From positions 62,001-126,000 of the forward strand of contig ONGE01000002.1 in assembly GCA_900317325.1 (NCBI GenBank): a stretch of 64,000 nucleotides of DNA, read 5' to 3'. This document shows positions 1 through 6,674 of the stretch, in pieces. Position 1 is the stretch's first letter. Every line of letters begins with the position of its first letter. This DNA is from an uncultured Prevotellaceae bacterium (GTDB lineage: Bacteria > Bacteroidota > Bacteroidia > Bacteroidales > Muribaculaceae). The position numbers and the translations under genes are program-made. The notes under the pieces are model-generated. The model saw only the letters and a list, made by a program, of their open reading frames with translations, searched no databases and had not been told where the DNA came from.

Positions 1-2
1 AG

Positions 3-1070
3 TTGGCAATGCTCGACCCGCAAGTCGCCATCACGGCCACCATGGGCAAAACCGTCAATGACGCCGACAGTGTCATCGATGCCGTGAGCGCCATTCCCGG
101 TGTGGAGCGCGCCGTGCCCGTCATCGAGGATCAGGCACTGGCCATCTATGCCCAGTTCCAGATGCCCGTGCGTCTCAAAGGCGTGCCCGACGATTACAAC
201 AAGATGAACGACATGGACTCGGTCATCATCGACGGCGAGTGGAAACTGCGCGACCAGGTGTCACAGTATGCCGTGGCGGGTGCAGGACCTGCCATCAGGC
301 TGTGTGTGAGACCCGAGTTCCTGGGAATGGTGAGGCTGTATGCGCCACAACGTCAAGGCCGTGTCAACATAGCCAACCCGATGGGAGCCTTCAGGCAGGA
401 CTCGCTCTTCGTGTCGGGCATCTTCCAGTTGCAGCAGAACAGCTACGACGCCGACTTGATCTACGTGCCGCTCGACATGGCACGCAACCTGTTCGACTAC
501 GAGACCCAGGCCACTCAAATCGAGGTGAAACTCGCTCCCGGGGCCAGCGAGTCACAGGTGATGAACGCCATCGGCAAGATGCTGGGCAAGTCTTATCAGG
601 TCAAGAACCGTCTCATGCAGCAGCAAGAAGCCTACCGTCTGGTCAATATCGAGAAATGGATGGCATTCCTGCTGCTGGCCTTCATCCTGGTCATCGCCAC
701 CTTTAACGTCATCAGCACGTTGTCCCTGCTCATCATCGAGAAGGACGAGAGCATCGCCACGCTGCGGGCCTTGGGTGCCGACGACCGCCAGATTTCACGC
801 ATCTTTGTCCTCCAGGGCTGGCTCATCACGCTGGCCGGCGCCGTGACAGGAATTGTCATCGGACTCATCTTGTGCCTGTGCCAGCAGCAATTCGGCTGGC
901 TGCGCCTCAGCGGTGACCCCGCCAACATGATCATCAGTGCCTACCCGGTAGAAGTCGAGGGCATGGACGTCCTCATCACCCTGGCGCTTGTCGCCGCCGT
1001 GGGACTGCTCACGAGTATGGTCACCGCCCTGATCATGCGCCGCCGGTTGAATTCCAATTCCAGACTTTAA
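3..1070 (+). CDS. ABC transporter permease, FtsX/LolC-LolE type (5' partial)
   Basis: The reading frame is open from the first bases of the window, so the true start lies upstream. What is visible is a long extracytoplasmic domain (about residues 1-215) followed by three hydrophobic segments near residues 219-245, 271-293 and 321-345, ending in a short basic tail. This is the C-terminal half of an FtsX-fold permease of the MacB/LolCE superfamily. In the family such permeases work with a LolD-like ATPase to move lipoproteins or other envelope substrates; no ATPase is in view. In Bacteroidales this permease commonly sits near rbfA, aroQ and an O-methyltransferase gene, which agrees with the genes downstream. 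Substrate cannot be told from the sequence. Confidence 0.85.
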   Translation: MAMLDPQVAITATMGKTVNDADSVIDAVSAIPGVERAVPVIEDQALAIYAQFQMPVRLKGVPDDYNKMNDMDSVIIDGEWKLRDQVSQYAVAGAGPAIRLCVRPEFLGMVRLYAPQRQGRVNIANPMGAFRQDSLFVSGIFQLQQNSYDADLIYVPLDMARNLFDYETQATQIEVKLAPGASESQVMNAIGKMLGKSYQVKNRLMQQQEAYRLVNIEKWMAFLLLAFILVIATFNVISTLSLLIIEKDESIATLRALGADDRQISRIFVLQGWLITLAGAVTGIVIGLILCLCQQQFGWLRLSGDPANMIISAYPVEVEGMDVLITLALVAAVGLLTSMVTALIMRRRLNSNSRL

Positions 1071-1090
1071 ACACTAAACTATTTCAAGAT

Positions 1091-1552
1091 ATGCTTATAA
1101 TCAATTCTTACGAAGAATTTGCCGCCCACCTGGGCGAGGAACTCGGTACCAGCGAATGGCTCACCGTGGACCAGGACCGTATCAACATGTTTGCCGACGC
1201 CACGCTCGACCACCAGTGGATTCACGTTGACGTGGAGCGCGCCAAGGCCGAGAGCGCCTATCACAGCACCATCGCCCACGGCTACCTCACCATGTCGCTG
1301 ATTCCCCACCTGTGGAACCAAATCATCCAGGTGAACAACCTGGAGATGCAAGTGAACTACGGTATGGACAAGATGCGCTTCGGCCAGCCTGTCATCACCG
1401 GCAGCCGCGTGCGCCTCGTGACCAAGTTGGCCAACATTGCCGACCTGCGCGGCATCTGCAAGGCCGAGATCGACTTCAAGATGGAGATCGAGGGCCAGCG
1501 CAAGCCCGCTCTGCAAGGCATTGCCTCGTTCCTGTACTACTTCAAGAAATAA
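1091..1552 (+). CDS. MaoC-like (R)-specific enoyl-CoA hydratase / acyl dehydratase
   Basis: A 153-residue cytoplasmic protein with a single hot-dog fold. The family active site pairs an Asp and a His five residues later; here D40 and H45 in LDHQWIH keep that spacing, followed by the AHGYLT segment near residue 70 that shapes the acyl-CoA pocket. It should hydrate enoyl-CoA or dehydrate 3-hydroxyacyl-CoA; the chain length is unknown. It starts 20 bases after the permease and ends one base before aroQ begins, so all three are probably cotranscribed. The tight link with aroQ looks like operon packing rather than a shared pathway. Confidence 0.85.
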   Translation: MLIINSYEEFAAHLGEELGTSEWLTVDQDRINMFADATLDHQWIHVDVERAKAESAYHSTIAHGYLTMSLIPHLWNQIIQVNNLEMQVNYGMDKMRFGQPVITGSRVRLVTKLANIADLRGICKAEIDFKMEIEGQRKPALQGIASFLYYFKK

Positions 1553-1553
1553 G

Positions 1554-1979
1554 ATGGTCATCCACATCATCAACGGCCCGAACCTGAACCTTGTGGGCCT
1601 GCGTGAGCCCGAGGTGTATGGCAACCGCTCCCTCGACCAGTACCTGCAGGAGTTGATTGAGCGCTACACGCAACACACGATCGACGTCTATCAGAGCAAC
1701 ATCGAGGGCGAAATCGTGGACCGCTTGCAGCAGGTGGGCTTTGACGACTGCGGCATCATCCTTAACGCCGGCGGTTACACCCACACGTCGGTCGCCATTG
1801 CCGATGCCGTGGCCGCCATCACGGCCCCGGTGGTCGAGGTTCACATCAGCAACATCTACGCGCGTGAGCCTTTCCGCCACAAGTCTCTGTTGTCTCCCGT
1901 CTGCAAGGGCATCATCGCCGGCTTCGGCCTCGACAGCTACCGCCTCGCCCTCCTCTCCCTCGCCACCAAACAACCATAA
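1554..1979 (+). CDS. aroQ: Type II 3-dehydroquinate dehydratase
   Basis: 141 residues, the usual length for the dodecameric type II enzyme, which converts 3-dehydroquinate to 3-dehydroshikimate in the shikimate pathway. The N-terminal NGPNLNLVGLREP signature is present with the catalytic Tyr in EVYG (about residue 22), then the LNAGGYTHTS substrate loop and the HISNIYAREPFR segment with conserved His and Arg. I chose the ATG at 1554 because it directly precedes MVIHIINGPN, the normal family start; an in-frame extension upstream only reads through the MaoC gene. One base separates it from the preceding stop codon, which suggests translational coupling. Confidence 0.95.
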   Translation: MVIHIINGPNLNLVGLREPEVYGNRSLDQYLQELIERYTQHTIDVYQSNIEGEIVDRLQQVGFDDCGIILNAGGYTHTSVAIADAVAAITAPVVEVHISNIYAREPFRHKSLLSPVCKGIIAGFGLDSYRLALLSLATKQP

Positions 1980-2023
1980 GTTTTTCAAACAACCATAACA
2001 ACGGTGAACTACAAAAACAACAA

Positions 2024-2074
2024 CAATAAATACAATAAGTACAATTCTACAGGACTGTAATTTTGTATTTATTG
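2024..2074 (+). promoter_or_regulatory. Inverted repeat overlapping a -7 box upstream of the O-methyltransferase
   Basis: Two perfect 12-base arms, 2024-2035 (CAATAAATACAA) and 2063-2074 (its complement), flank 27 bases. A Bacteroidales-type -7 box, TAATTTTG, lies at 2058-2065 and overlaps the right arm. No TTTG -33 box is at the usual spacing. The overlap would allow a dimeric regulator to block the promoter, or the arms could form a hairpin that helps end the aroQ transcript; the sequence does not decide. Confidence 0.45.
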
Positions 2075-2108
2075 TACTCATTGTTTTCCTTTTATTAATC
2101 AGGAGATT

Positions 2109-2771
2109 ATGAATGAAGAGTTAGAGGAATATATTTTGGGACATATCGATGAGGAGCCGGCGGCGCTGGCGCGCATCGACCACGATACCCATGTGCAGAA
2201 CTACTATTGGCACATGTGCTCGGGACACCTGCAGGGGCGCCTGATCAAGATGCTCACGCGCATGGTGGCTCCGCGTCATGTGCTGGAGCTGGGCACCTTC
2301 AGCGGCTACTCGGCCCTGTGCCTGGCCGAAGGGCTCCCCGACGATGACTGCTGCGTCGATACCATTGAGATCAACGACGAGCAGGAAGACTTCATCCGTG
2401 AGCACCTGGCACTGTCACCCTACGGCAAACGCGTCAACCTCCACATCGGCGACGCCCGCGACATCGTGCCCTCGCTGGGCAAGCGTTTCGACCTCGTGTT
2501 CATCGATGCCAACAAGCGGCAGTATGTCGAGTACTACGACCTGGTGATGGAATACCTCAACCCCGGCGGCTTCATCATCGCCGACAACACCTTGTGGGCA
2601 GGTAAGGTTGTGGACCCCAAGGCACAACGCGAGGCACAGACCCGCGGCATCATTGACTTTAACGACCGCGTCAAGGACGATCCGCGCGTGGAGAAAGTCA
2701 TCATCCCCTTGCGCGACGGTCTCACCCTCATCCACAAGAAGCCAGTTTCTCAAACATCACCCATAGGATAA
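2109..2771 (+). CDS. SAM-dependent O-methyltransferase (COMT-like, metal-dependent class)
   Basis: 220 residues with the class I methyltransferase core. Motif I reads LELGTFSGYSALCLAEGL (about residues 59-76), the acidic SAM-ribose position is in VDTIEIND, and the metal-binding residues typical of catechol-type enzymes appear as DLVFIDANK and IIADNTLWAGKV. Family members methylate hydroxyl groups of caffeoyl-CoA, catechols or small metabolites; the bacterial substrate is generally unknown. The gene has its own -7 box after aroQ. An O-methyltransferase next to aroQ is a common Bacteroidales arrangement. Confidence 0.88.
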   Translation: MNEELEEYILGHIDEEPAALARIDHDTHVQNYYWHMCSGHLQGRLIKMLTRMVAPRHVLELGTFSGYSALCLAEGLPDDDCCVDTIEINDEQEDFIREHLALSPYGKRVNLHIGDARDIVPSLGKRFDLVFIDANKRQYVEYYDLVMEYLNPGGFIIADNTLWAGKVVDPKAQREAQTRGIIDFNDRVKDDPRVEKVIIPLRDGLTLIHKKPVSQTSPIG

Positions 2772-2898
2772 GCAGATTACCCCAAAAAACTCACTTCACA
2801 AGAAAAAATAGAGGCACAAAGCATCGGTCAAGTCCATTTTTTTGATTATTTTTGCAAATCAGTCAAGAAGTAATCATATAAACTAACGCATTCTCATT

Positions 2899-3210
2899 AT
2901 GGACCAGTATCAATATCCGAACCAACAGCTCAACGATGCGCAAGGCCAGCGTCCCCCCAAGCCTGACAACTATCTCGTTTGGGCTATCCTGACAACGCTT
3001 CTCTGCTGCCTGCCTTTTGGCATAGTATCAATCGTTTACTCTTCCAAGGTTGACTCCTTGTACTATGCAGGGGATTACATCAGCGCTCAACAAGCGGCCG
3101 ACAAAGCCAAGAAATGGGCCATGTGGAGTGCTATTTCCTCCATCATTGTTATTGTACTGGCTCTCGCCGTCGCCTTGATTGACGGCATCATGAAAGGCGA
3201 ATTGTCATAA
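2899..3210 (+). CDS. CD225/dispanin-type small membrane protein
   Basis: 103 residues. A proline- and glutamine-rich cytoplasmic head of about 25 residues precedes two hydrophobic segments (about 28-50 and 74-96) separated by a polar loop with the pattern KVDSLYYAGDYISAQQAADK. The first segment carries the LLCCLPFGIVSIVYS signature of the CD225 family. Bacterial members are of unknown function. A possible -7 box, TATTTTTG, is at 2847-2854. It lies 15 bases before the DUF2752 gene, a pairing often seen in Bacteroidales, so the two probably form an operon. Confidence 0.8.
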   Translation: MDQYQYPNQQLNDAQGQRPPKPDNYLVWAILTTLLCCLPFGIVSIVYSSKVDSLYYAGDYISAQQAADKAKKWAMWSAISSIIVIVLALAVALIDGIMKGELS

Positions 3211-3225
3211 GCCGGCATTATTTCT

Positions 3226-3615
3226 ATGCTCAGCAAGGTTGACAAGTGCATGACCTATGCGTTTCCGGTCATCCTGATTCTCATAGGGCTGTTCTACTAC
3301 TTTGCAAATCCCAACAGTGGACATTTCATCATTCAGTGTCCATGGCGCGTGTGTACCGGGACACTTTGTCCTGCATGCGGTTTTCAGCGTGCCCTTCATG
3401 CACTTCTCCACGGCGATATTGGCTTGGCACTGAGCTACAACTATTTCTTTGTCCTTTCCATCCCCTATGCCCTCGCTGCTGTGCTAGTGAGTTGGTACAA
3501 CTTCGGGCATCGGCTCGATGGACTCAAGCGCATTGTTTTCCATCCCGCAGTCCTCAAGGCCTACGTCTTTCTCTTCATCGCTTGGTGGATTGCCCGCAAC
3601 GTGCTCAATCTCTAA
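3226..3615 (+). CDS. DUF2752 family membrane protein
   Basis: 129 residues with three to four predicted membrane segments. The family signature is clear: CPWRVCTGTLCPACGFQRA, with four cysteines and the CPxCGxxRA core, placed after the first membrane segment, then a small polar region and two further hydrophobic stretches. The function of DUF2752 is unknown; the cysteine cluster might bind metal or form disulfides (inference). It probably shares a transcript with the CD225-like gene and is followed directly by a strong terminator. Confidence 0.85.
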   Translation: MLSKVDKCMTYAFPVILILIGLFYYFANPNSGHFIIQCPWRVCTGTLCPACGFQRALHALLHGDIGLALSYNYFFVLSIPYALAAVLVSWYNFGHRLDGLKRIVFHPAVLKAYVFLFIAWWIARNVLNL

Positions 3616-3622
3616 AAACAAA

Positions 3623-3660
3623 CAATCCCGTGAGCTCGATAGCCCGCGGGATTGCTTTTT
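3623..3660. terminator. Hairpin terminator between convergent genes
   Basis: Perfect 8-bp stem CAATCCCG (3623-3630) / CGGGATTG (3647-3654) with a 16-base loop, followed on the plus strand by CTTTTT. It ends the DUF2752 transcript; the facing minus-strand gene stops at 3676, so it may serve both directions. Confidence 0.8.
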
Positions 3661-3675
3661 ATGTTCAACAATAAA

Positions 3676-4200
3676 TTAATTCTGGATGGTGGCGAAGCGC
3701 ACGAAGTTCATCGTGGTCTCTCCGTCGTTCATCTCCAGCGAAGACTCGCCCACCTTAACGGTTTTGGTATCTACCTCACCGAAATGTCCCTTGAAATCGA
3801 GGCCATTGAGCATATTCTTGATTTGAGATGAAACCATGGGATTGTTGGTTACCTGACCGTTCATCGAGATACTCAACAAATCAGCTTTATAGGTATCCTC
3901 GTTAGGCGTCATGGTCAACTTGTCGCCTTCAAGGGTGTAGGTGCCCTTAATTTCGATGCTGGTTGCGACCTCCAGCGCCATAGTCGGAGCGGGCTCAGAT
4001 GACATTGTGAGCTCGTCAACAAAGGTGTAGGTACCATCCTCGTTAAGGGTGTATGTGAGGTTCTGAATCATCAATGAACCATCCGGCATGGTTTCTACAA
4101 TAGGTTGCATGCTGCGCCAGGTAGCGCAAATCGACTGTGCCTGCATGGTCATGACTGCCATCAGGGCAATGAGTGAGAACAAAACTTTCTTCATAATCAT
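3676..4200 (-). CDS. Small secreted lipocalin-like protein (paralogue 1)
   Basis: 174 residues with a signal peptide of about 21 residues ending in MQAQS. The mature part has the rhythm of a small beta-barrel: a WRSMQP start, then EDGTYTF, IKGTYTLEGDKLTM and SLEMNDGETTMNFVR strands, as in lipocalin-like domains that Bacteroidales secrete in numbers. No catalytic residues are evident and the ligand is unknown. The next minus-strand gene (4462-4986) is a clear paralogue. Translation could start at the first ATG or two codons later at MKKVLF. A -7 box (CAAAGGTA on the plus strand) is at 4223-4230. Confidence 0.6.
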   Translation of the reverse strand: MIMKKVLFSLIALMAVMTMQAQSICATWRSMQPIVETMPDGSLMIQNLTYTLNEDGTYTFVDELTMSSEPAPTMALEVATSIEIKGTYTLEGDKLTMTPNEDTYKADLLSISMNGQVTNNPMVSSQIKNMLNGLDFKGHFGEVDTKTVKVGESSLEMNDGETTMNFVRFATIQN

Positions 4201-4400
4201 TTTATTTTTCTAGTTATCGTCGCAAAGGTAATAACAATTTCCATGCCAACTCACTTCTATACCTTATTTTTAGAGGCTTCCAGGGTGACGGAGACCTTAC
4301 ACAACACCCATTACATCGTAATGACCACTTCTAATCAGTCCTGCCCGCTGGCCTGACTTTGTCACTTCATTTCGCGCCCGGGCCAAAGTCATTTATACCG

Positions 4401-4433
4401 AAAAAATCCCGCACGCCCATCATGGGGTGCGGG
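4401..4433 (-). terminator. Rho-independent terminator of the 4462-4986 gene
   Basis: Read on the minus strand, a GC-rich hairpin with arms at 4408-4418 and 4423-4433 (one bulged base, 3-4 base loop) is followed by six T residues (4401-4406). It lies 28 bases past the stop codon of the gene at 4462. Confidence 0.8.
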
Positions 4434-4461
4434 AAATGGTTTCCTGTGGGATGAAGTGGCG

Positions 4462-4986
4462 TTAGTGCTTCATGAGAGCCATGCGCATCAGTCTTACCAC
4501 TGTTCCATCCTTTTTAGTCAATTCAAGCATCCGGCCGTTATCAGTCACTTTCACGGTATAGGTGCCCTTGATCAGCTCAGTGAGTTTGACCTTAGCCTCA
4601 TTGTTGTGGATATTATTTAATTTAGACTTGAGCTTACGATCATTAATCACCTTGCCGTTCTCAGACAAGCTAACCAGATCCATATTCAATGTATTGAAAT
4701 TGAACACATTCAATTGGTCACCCTCGAGCGTATAGGTACCCTTAACGGTGCCCGAGAAAGCAACTTCTTGAGCCTTGGTCTGGGCCGGCCTGGTCGAAAA
4801 AGTGATATCGGCATCCGAGAAGAAGGAGCCGTCTTCATTAAAGGTGTAGATGTAAGTGACCATCACGTAACCGTCACCGTCATTCTGAACAATTGGCTGC
4901 ATGAGCTGCCAAGATCCGCAAATGGATTGTGCCTGTACGGTCATGACCGCCATCAAGGCAAAGAGTAAAAATAAGACTTTCTTCAT
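4462..4986 (-). CDS. Small secreted lipocalin-like protein (paralogue 2)
   Basis: 174 residues, the same length and layout as its neighbour at 3676-4200: signal peptide ending VQAQS, then GSWQLMQPIV, EDGSFF, VKGTYTLEGDQLNV and a C-terminal LELTKKDGTVVRLMRM strand. The two proteins share the signal peptide almost exactly but have drifted strongly in the mature part, indicating an older tandem duplication. The ligand is unknown. The gene has its own -7 box (CAAAGATA on the plus strand, 5016-5023) and its own terminator at 4401-4433, so the paralogues are separate transcription units. Confidence 0.6.
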   Translation of the reverse strand: MKKVLFLLFALMAVMTVQAQSICGSWQLMQPIVQNDGDGYVMVTYIYTFNEDGSFFSDADITFSTRPAQTKAQEVAFSGTVKGTYTLEGDQLNVFNFNTLNMDLVSLSENGKVINDRKLKSKLNNIHNNEAKVKLTELIKGTYTVKVTDNGRMLELTKKDGTVVRLMRMALMKH

Positions 4987-5222
4987 AACTTGTAAGATTT
5001 GGTTTCACTTCACTGCAAAGATAAGCATTATTTTTCATTTCAAGGGATTTCTTGATGACTTTTTTATTGTTTTCCGACATTTCATCATCCCTCCTGCACA
5101 GTTTCTGAAATTGAAAAATCCACCGAGACCTGATACTTCTACATCAGAAAAGCAGGAAAAAGCTCTTAAAATGACGGCAATAATCTCCACACAGTGAAGG
5201 CCTTGCAAAAGGCACTGGCCGC

Positions 5223-5654
5223 TTATTGGCCCCTGGCTTGGTCATGCCTTTCCTTGAGCTTCTTCTGGATGATACTCTCCACCTCAAAGAATCGGGAGAC
5301 CTGACCAGCGTTGAGCACTGTCGCCAGTTTGTCGATATACTTCATCCTGATACCTTGAGCCCGTTGCTGCATCTCCATCTTGCGCTTGGCCATGGCTGCG
5401 GCCTCGGTGCTGGTGCCGGGCTTGATGGGACGCTTGCGCTCGGCCCACAGGGCACTCATCTCCTCGCAGTAGCTGCGATAGATGGGTTCAAACTTCTTCT
5501 GCTGGTCGGCAGTTATCTTCAAGCGGTAAACGAGTTCACGCACCTTGGCCTTATACAGCCTCTCGTTGATTGATGCACTGTTGTTTTCATTTGCAGCTGT
5601 GGTCAGGCCGATAAGCACCAGAACCATCAATATCATGATCTTTTTCATCGTCAT
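5223..5654 (-). CDS. Spy/CpxP-like periplasmic protein of a sigma-factor operon
   Basis: 143 residues: signal peptide (about 1-21, ending TTAAN), then an almost wholly helical, highly charged chain. The pattern LKITADQQKKFEPIYRSYCEEM and LATVLNAGQVSRFFEVES resembles the helix-hook repeats of Spy/CpxP-type periplasmic chaperones and stress sensors. It is the last gene of a minus-strand operon after an ECF sigma factor and a single-pass membrane protein; in Bacteroidetes such trios are common, and the third protein is probably an envelope sensor or chaperone (inference). Sixteen bases separate it from the gene before it. Confidence 0.6.
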   Translation of the reverse strand: MTMKKIMILMVLVLIGLTTAANENNSASINERLYKAKVRELVYRLKITADQQKKFEPIYRSYCEEMSALWAERKRPIKPGTSTEAAAMAKRKMEMQQRAQGIRMKYIDKLATVLNAGQVSRFFEVESIIQKKLKERHDQARGQ

Positions 5655-5670
5655 CTAACTGATTAAGGGG

Positions 5671-6000
5671 TTAATATTCAGGAATTTCATCAATTTCATA
5701 GTAGGTCAGTTGGGCTGCCTCCTCATCGCTCAGCGTGTTCAGGAACTCATCCAGTGGTCCCTGGCCGGTCATTGCAGCCTGTTGCGTGCTCTTTCCGTTG
5801 AAAAGGGAGATACTGAGGCTGACAATGAGCACTGCAACGGCAGCGGCCGAGGCGGCTATCAAACCCCGCAGCCTGCTTCGCCGGGCCATTGCCTGCTGCT
5901 GGATGGCCCTGTCGGTCGTCGCGTCAATCAGGTTGTCCACATATTCCCCGCTTTCACGGTAAGGCATCCTTTTCCCTATGTCATCGAATAGATTATCCAT
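5671..6000 (-). CDS. Single-pass membrane protein, probable anti-sigma factor
   Basis: 109 residues from the ATG at 6000. I chose this start because it overlaps the end of the sigma gene by eight bases (stop at 5993-5995), a typical coupled arrangement, whereas a longer frame would run deep into the sigma gene. Residues 1-45 are a charged cytoplasmic part, residues 47-67 a membrane helix (LIAASAAAVAVLIVSLSISL), the rest a short acidic periplasmic tail ending in EIDEIPEY. No zinc-binding anti-sigma motif is seen. Position after an ECF sigma gene is the main reason to propose anti-sigma function. Confidence 0.5.
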   Translation of the reverse strand: MDNLFDDIGKRMPYRESGEYVDNLIDATTDRAIQQQAMARRSRLRGLIAASAAAVAVLIVSLSISLFNGKSTQQAAMTGQGPLDEFLNTLSDEEAAQLTYYEIDEIPEY

Positions 6001-6553
6001 CGGTATGTTCTTTAATGTAGTTTTTGACCTTTTGGGTCGCATAATGATAATTGGTCTTCAGCGTTTGCACCGTCTTGCCCGTGATGCGGGCGATTTCCTC
6101 ATAGCTCAATTCGTCATAGTATCGCAGGTTGAAGGCGATGCGTTGCTGGGTGGGCAAAGTGAGCAACGCTTTCTGGAACAGCACTTCCAGTTCATTGCCG
6201 TCAAGCGGTGTTTCGGCTTGCAGTTTCTCCACCAGTGCGTTGCTCAACGAGTCGATGTGCTGGAAGATGTGAGTCTGCCGCCGCAAGTGCTGCAGGGCCT
6301 CGTTTGTCGCGATACGGTAGAGCCATGTGGCCAGCGATCCGTCACTCCTGTAAGAGTGAATGCTGTTCAAGACCTTGATGCACGTCTCCTGCAGGACATC
6401 CTCGGCATCGTCATGCCCGACGACAATGCGGCGAATGTGCCAATACAAGGCATGGCCATATTGCTTCAGGAGCATCCTGAAGCCCTCTTCACGTTGAGAG
6501 GAACCCCGTAGCATCTGATGCAATGAGTTATCATCGGTCTTGAAAGCCATCAT
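5993..6553 (-). CDS. ECF-type RNA polymerase sigma factor
   Basis: 186 residues. Region 2 is recognisable from DDAEDVLQETCIKVLNSI through SLATWLYRIATNEALQHL (about residues 48-92), and region 4 with its helix-turn-helix from LPTQQRIAFNLRYYDELS to YEEIARITGKTVQTLK (about 132-168). There is no region 1.1 or 3, as expected for ECF sigma factors. It redirects RNA polymerase to a small regulon, probably envelope related given the two downstream genes. A -7-like element (CAAAAGTA on the plus strand, 6570-6577) lies close upstream. The start could be either of the two adjacent ATGs. Confidence 0.9.
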   Translation of the reverse strand: MMAFKTDDNSLHQMLRGSSQREEGFRMLLKQYGHALYWHIRRIVVGHDDAEDVLQETCIKVLNSIHSYRSDGSLATWLYRIATNEALQHLRRQTHIFQHIDSLSNALVEKLQAETPLDGNELEVLFQKALLTLPTQQRIAFNLRYYDELSYEEIARITGKTVQTLKTNYHYATQKVKNYIKEHTDG

Positions 6554-6674
6554 ACATGTAATTGATGCCCAAAAGTACTGAAAGTTAAATCAACCATGGC
6601 GATTTTGATCATTTTTCTTCCGAAGATTTAACTTTTCGGTTTTTGCCGCATCACTTTAGCGTAAAAACCTCAAA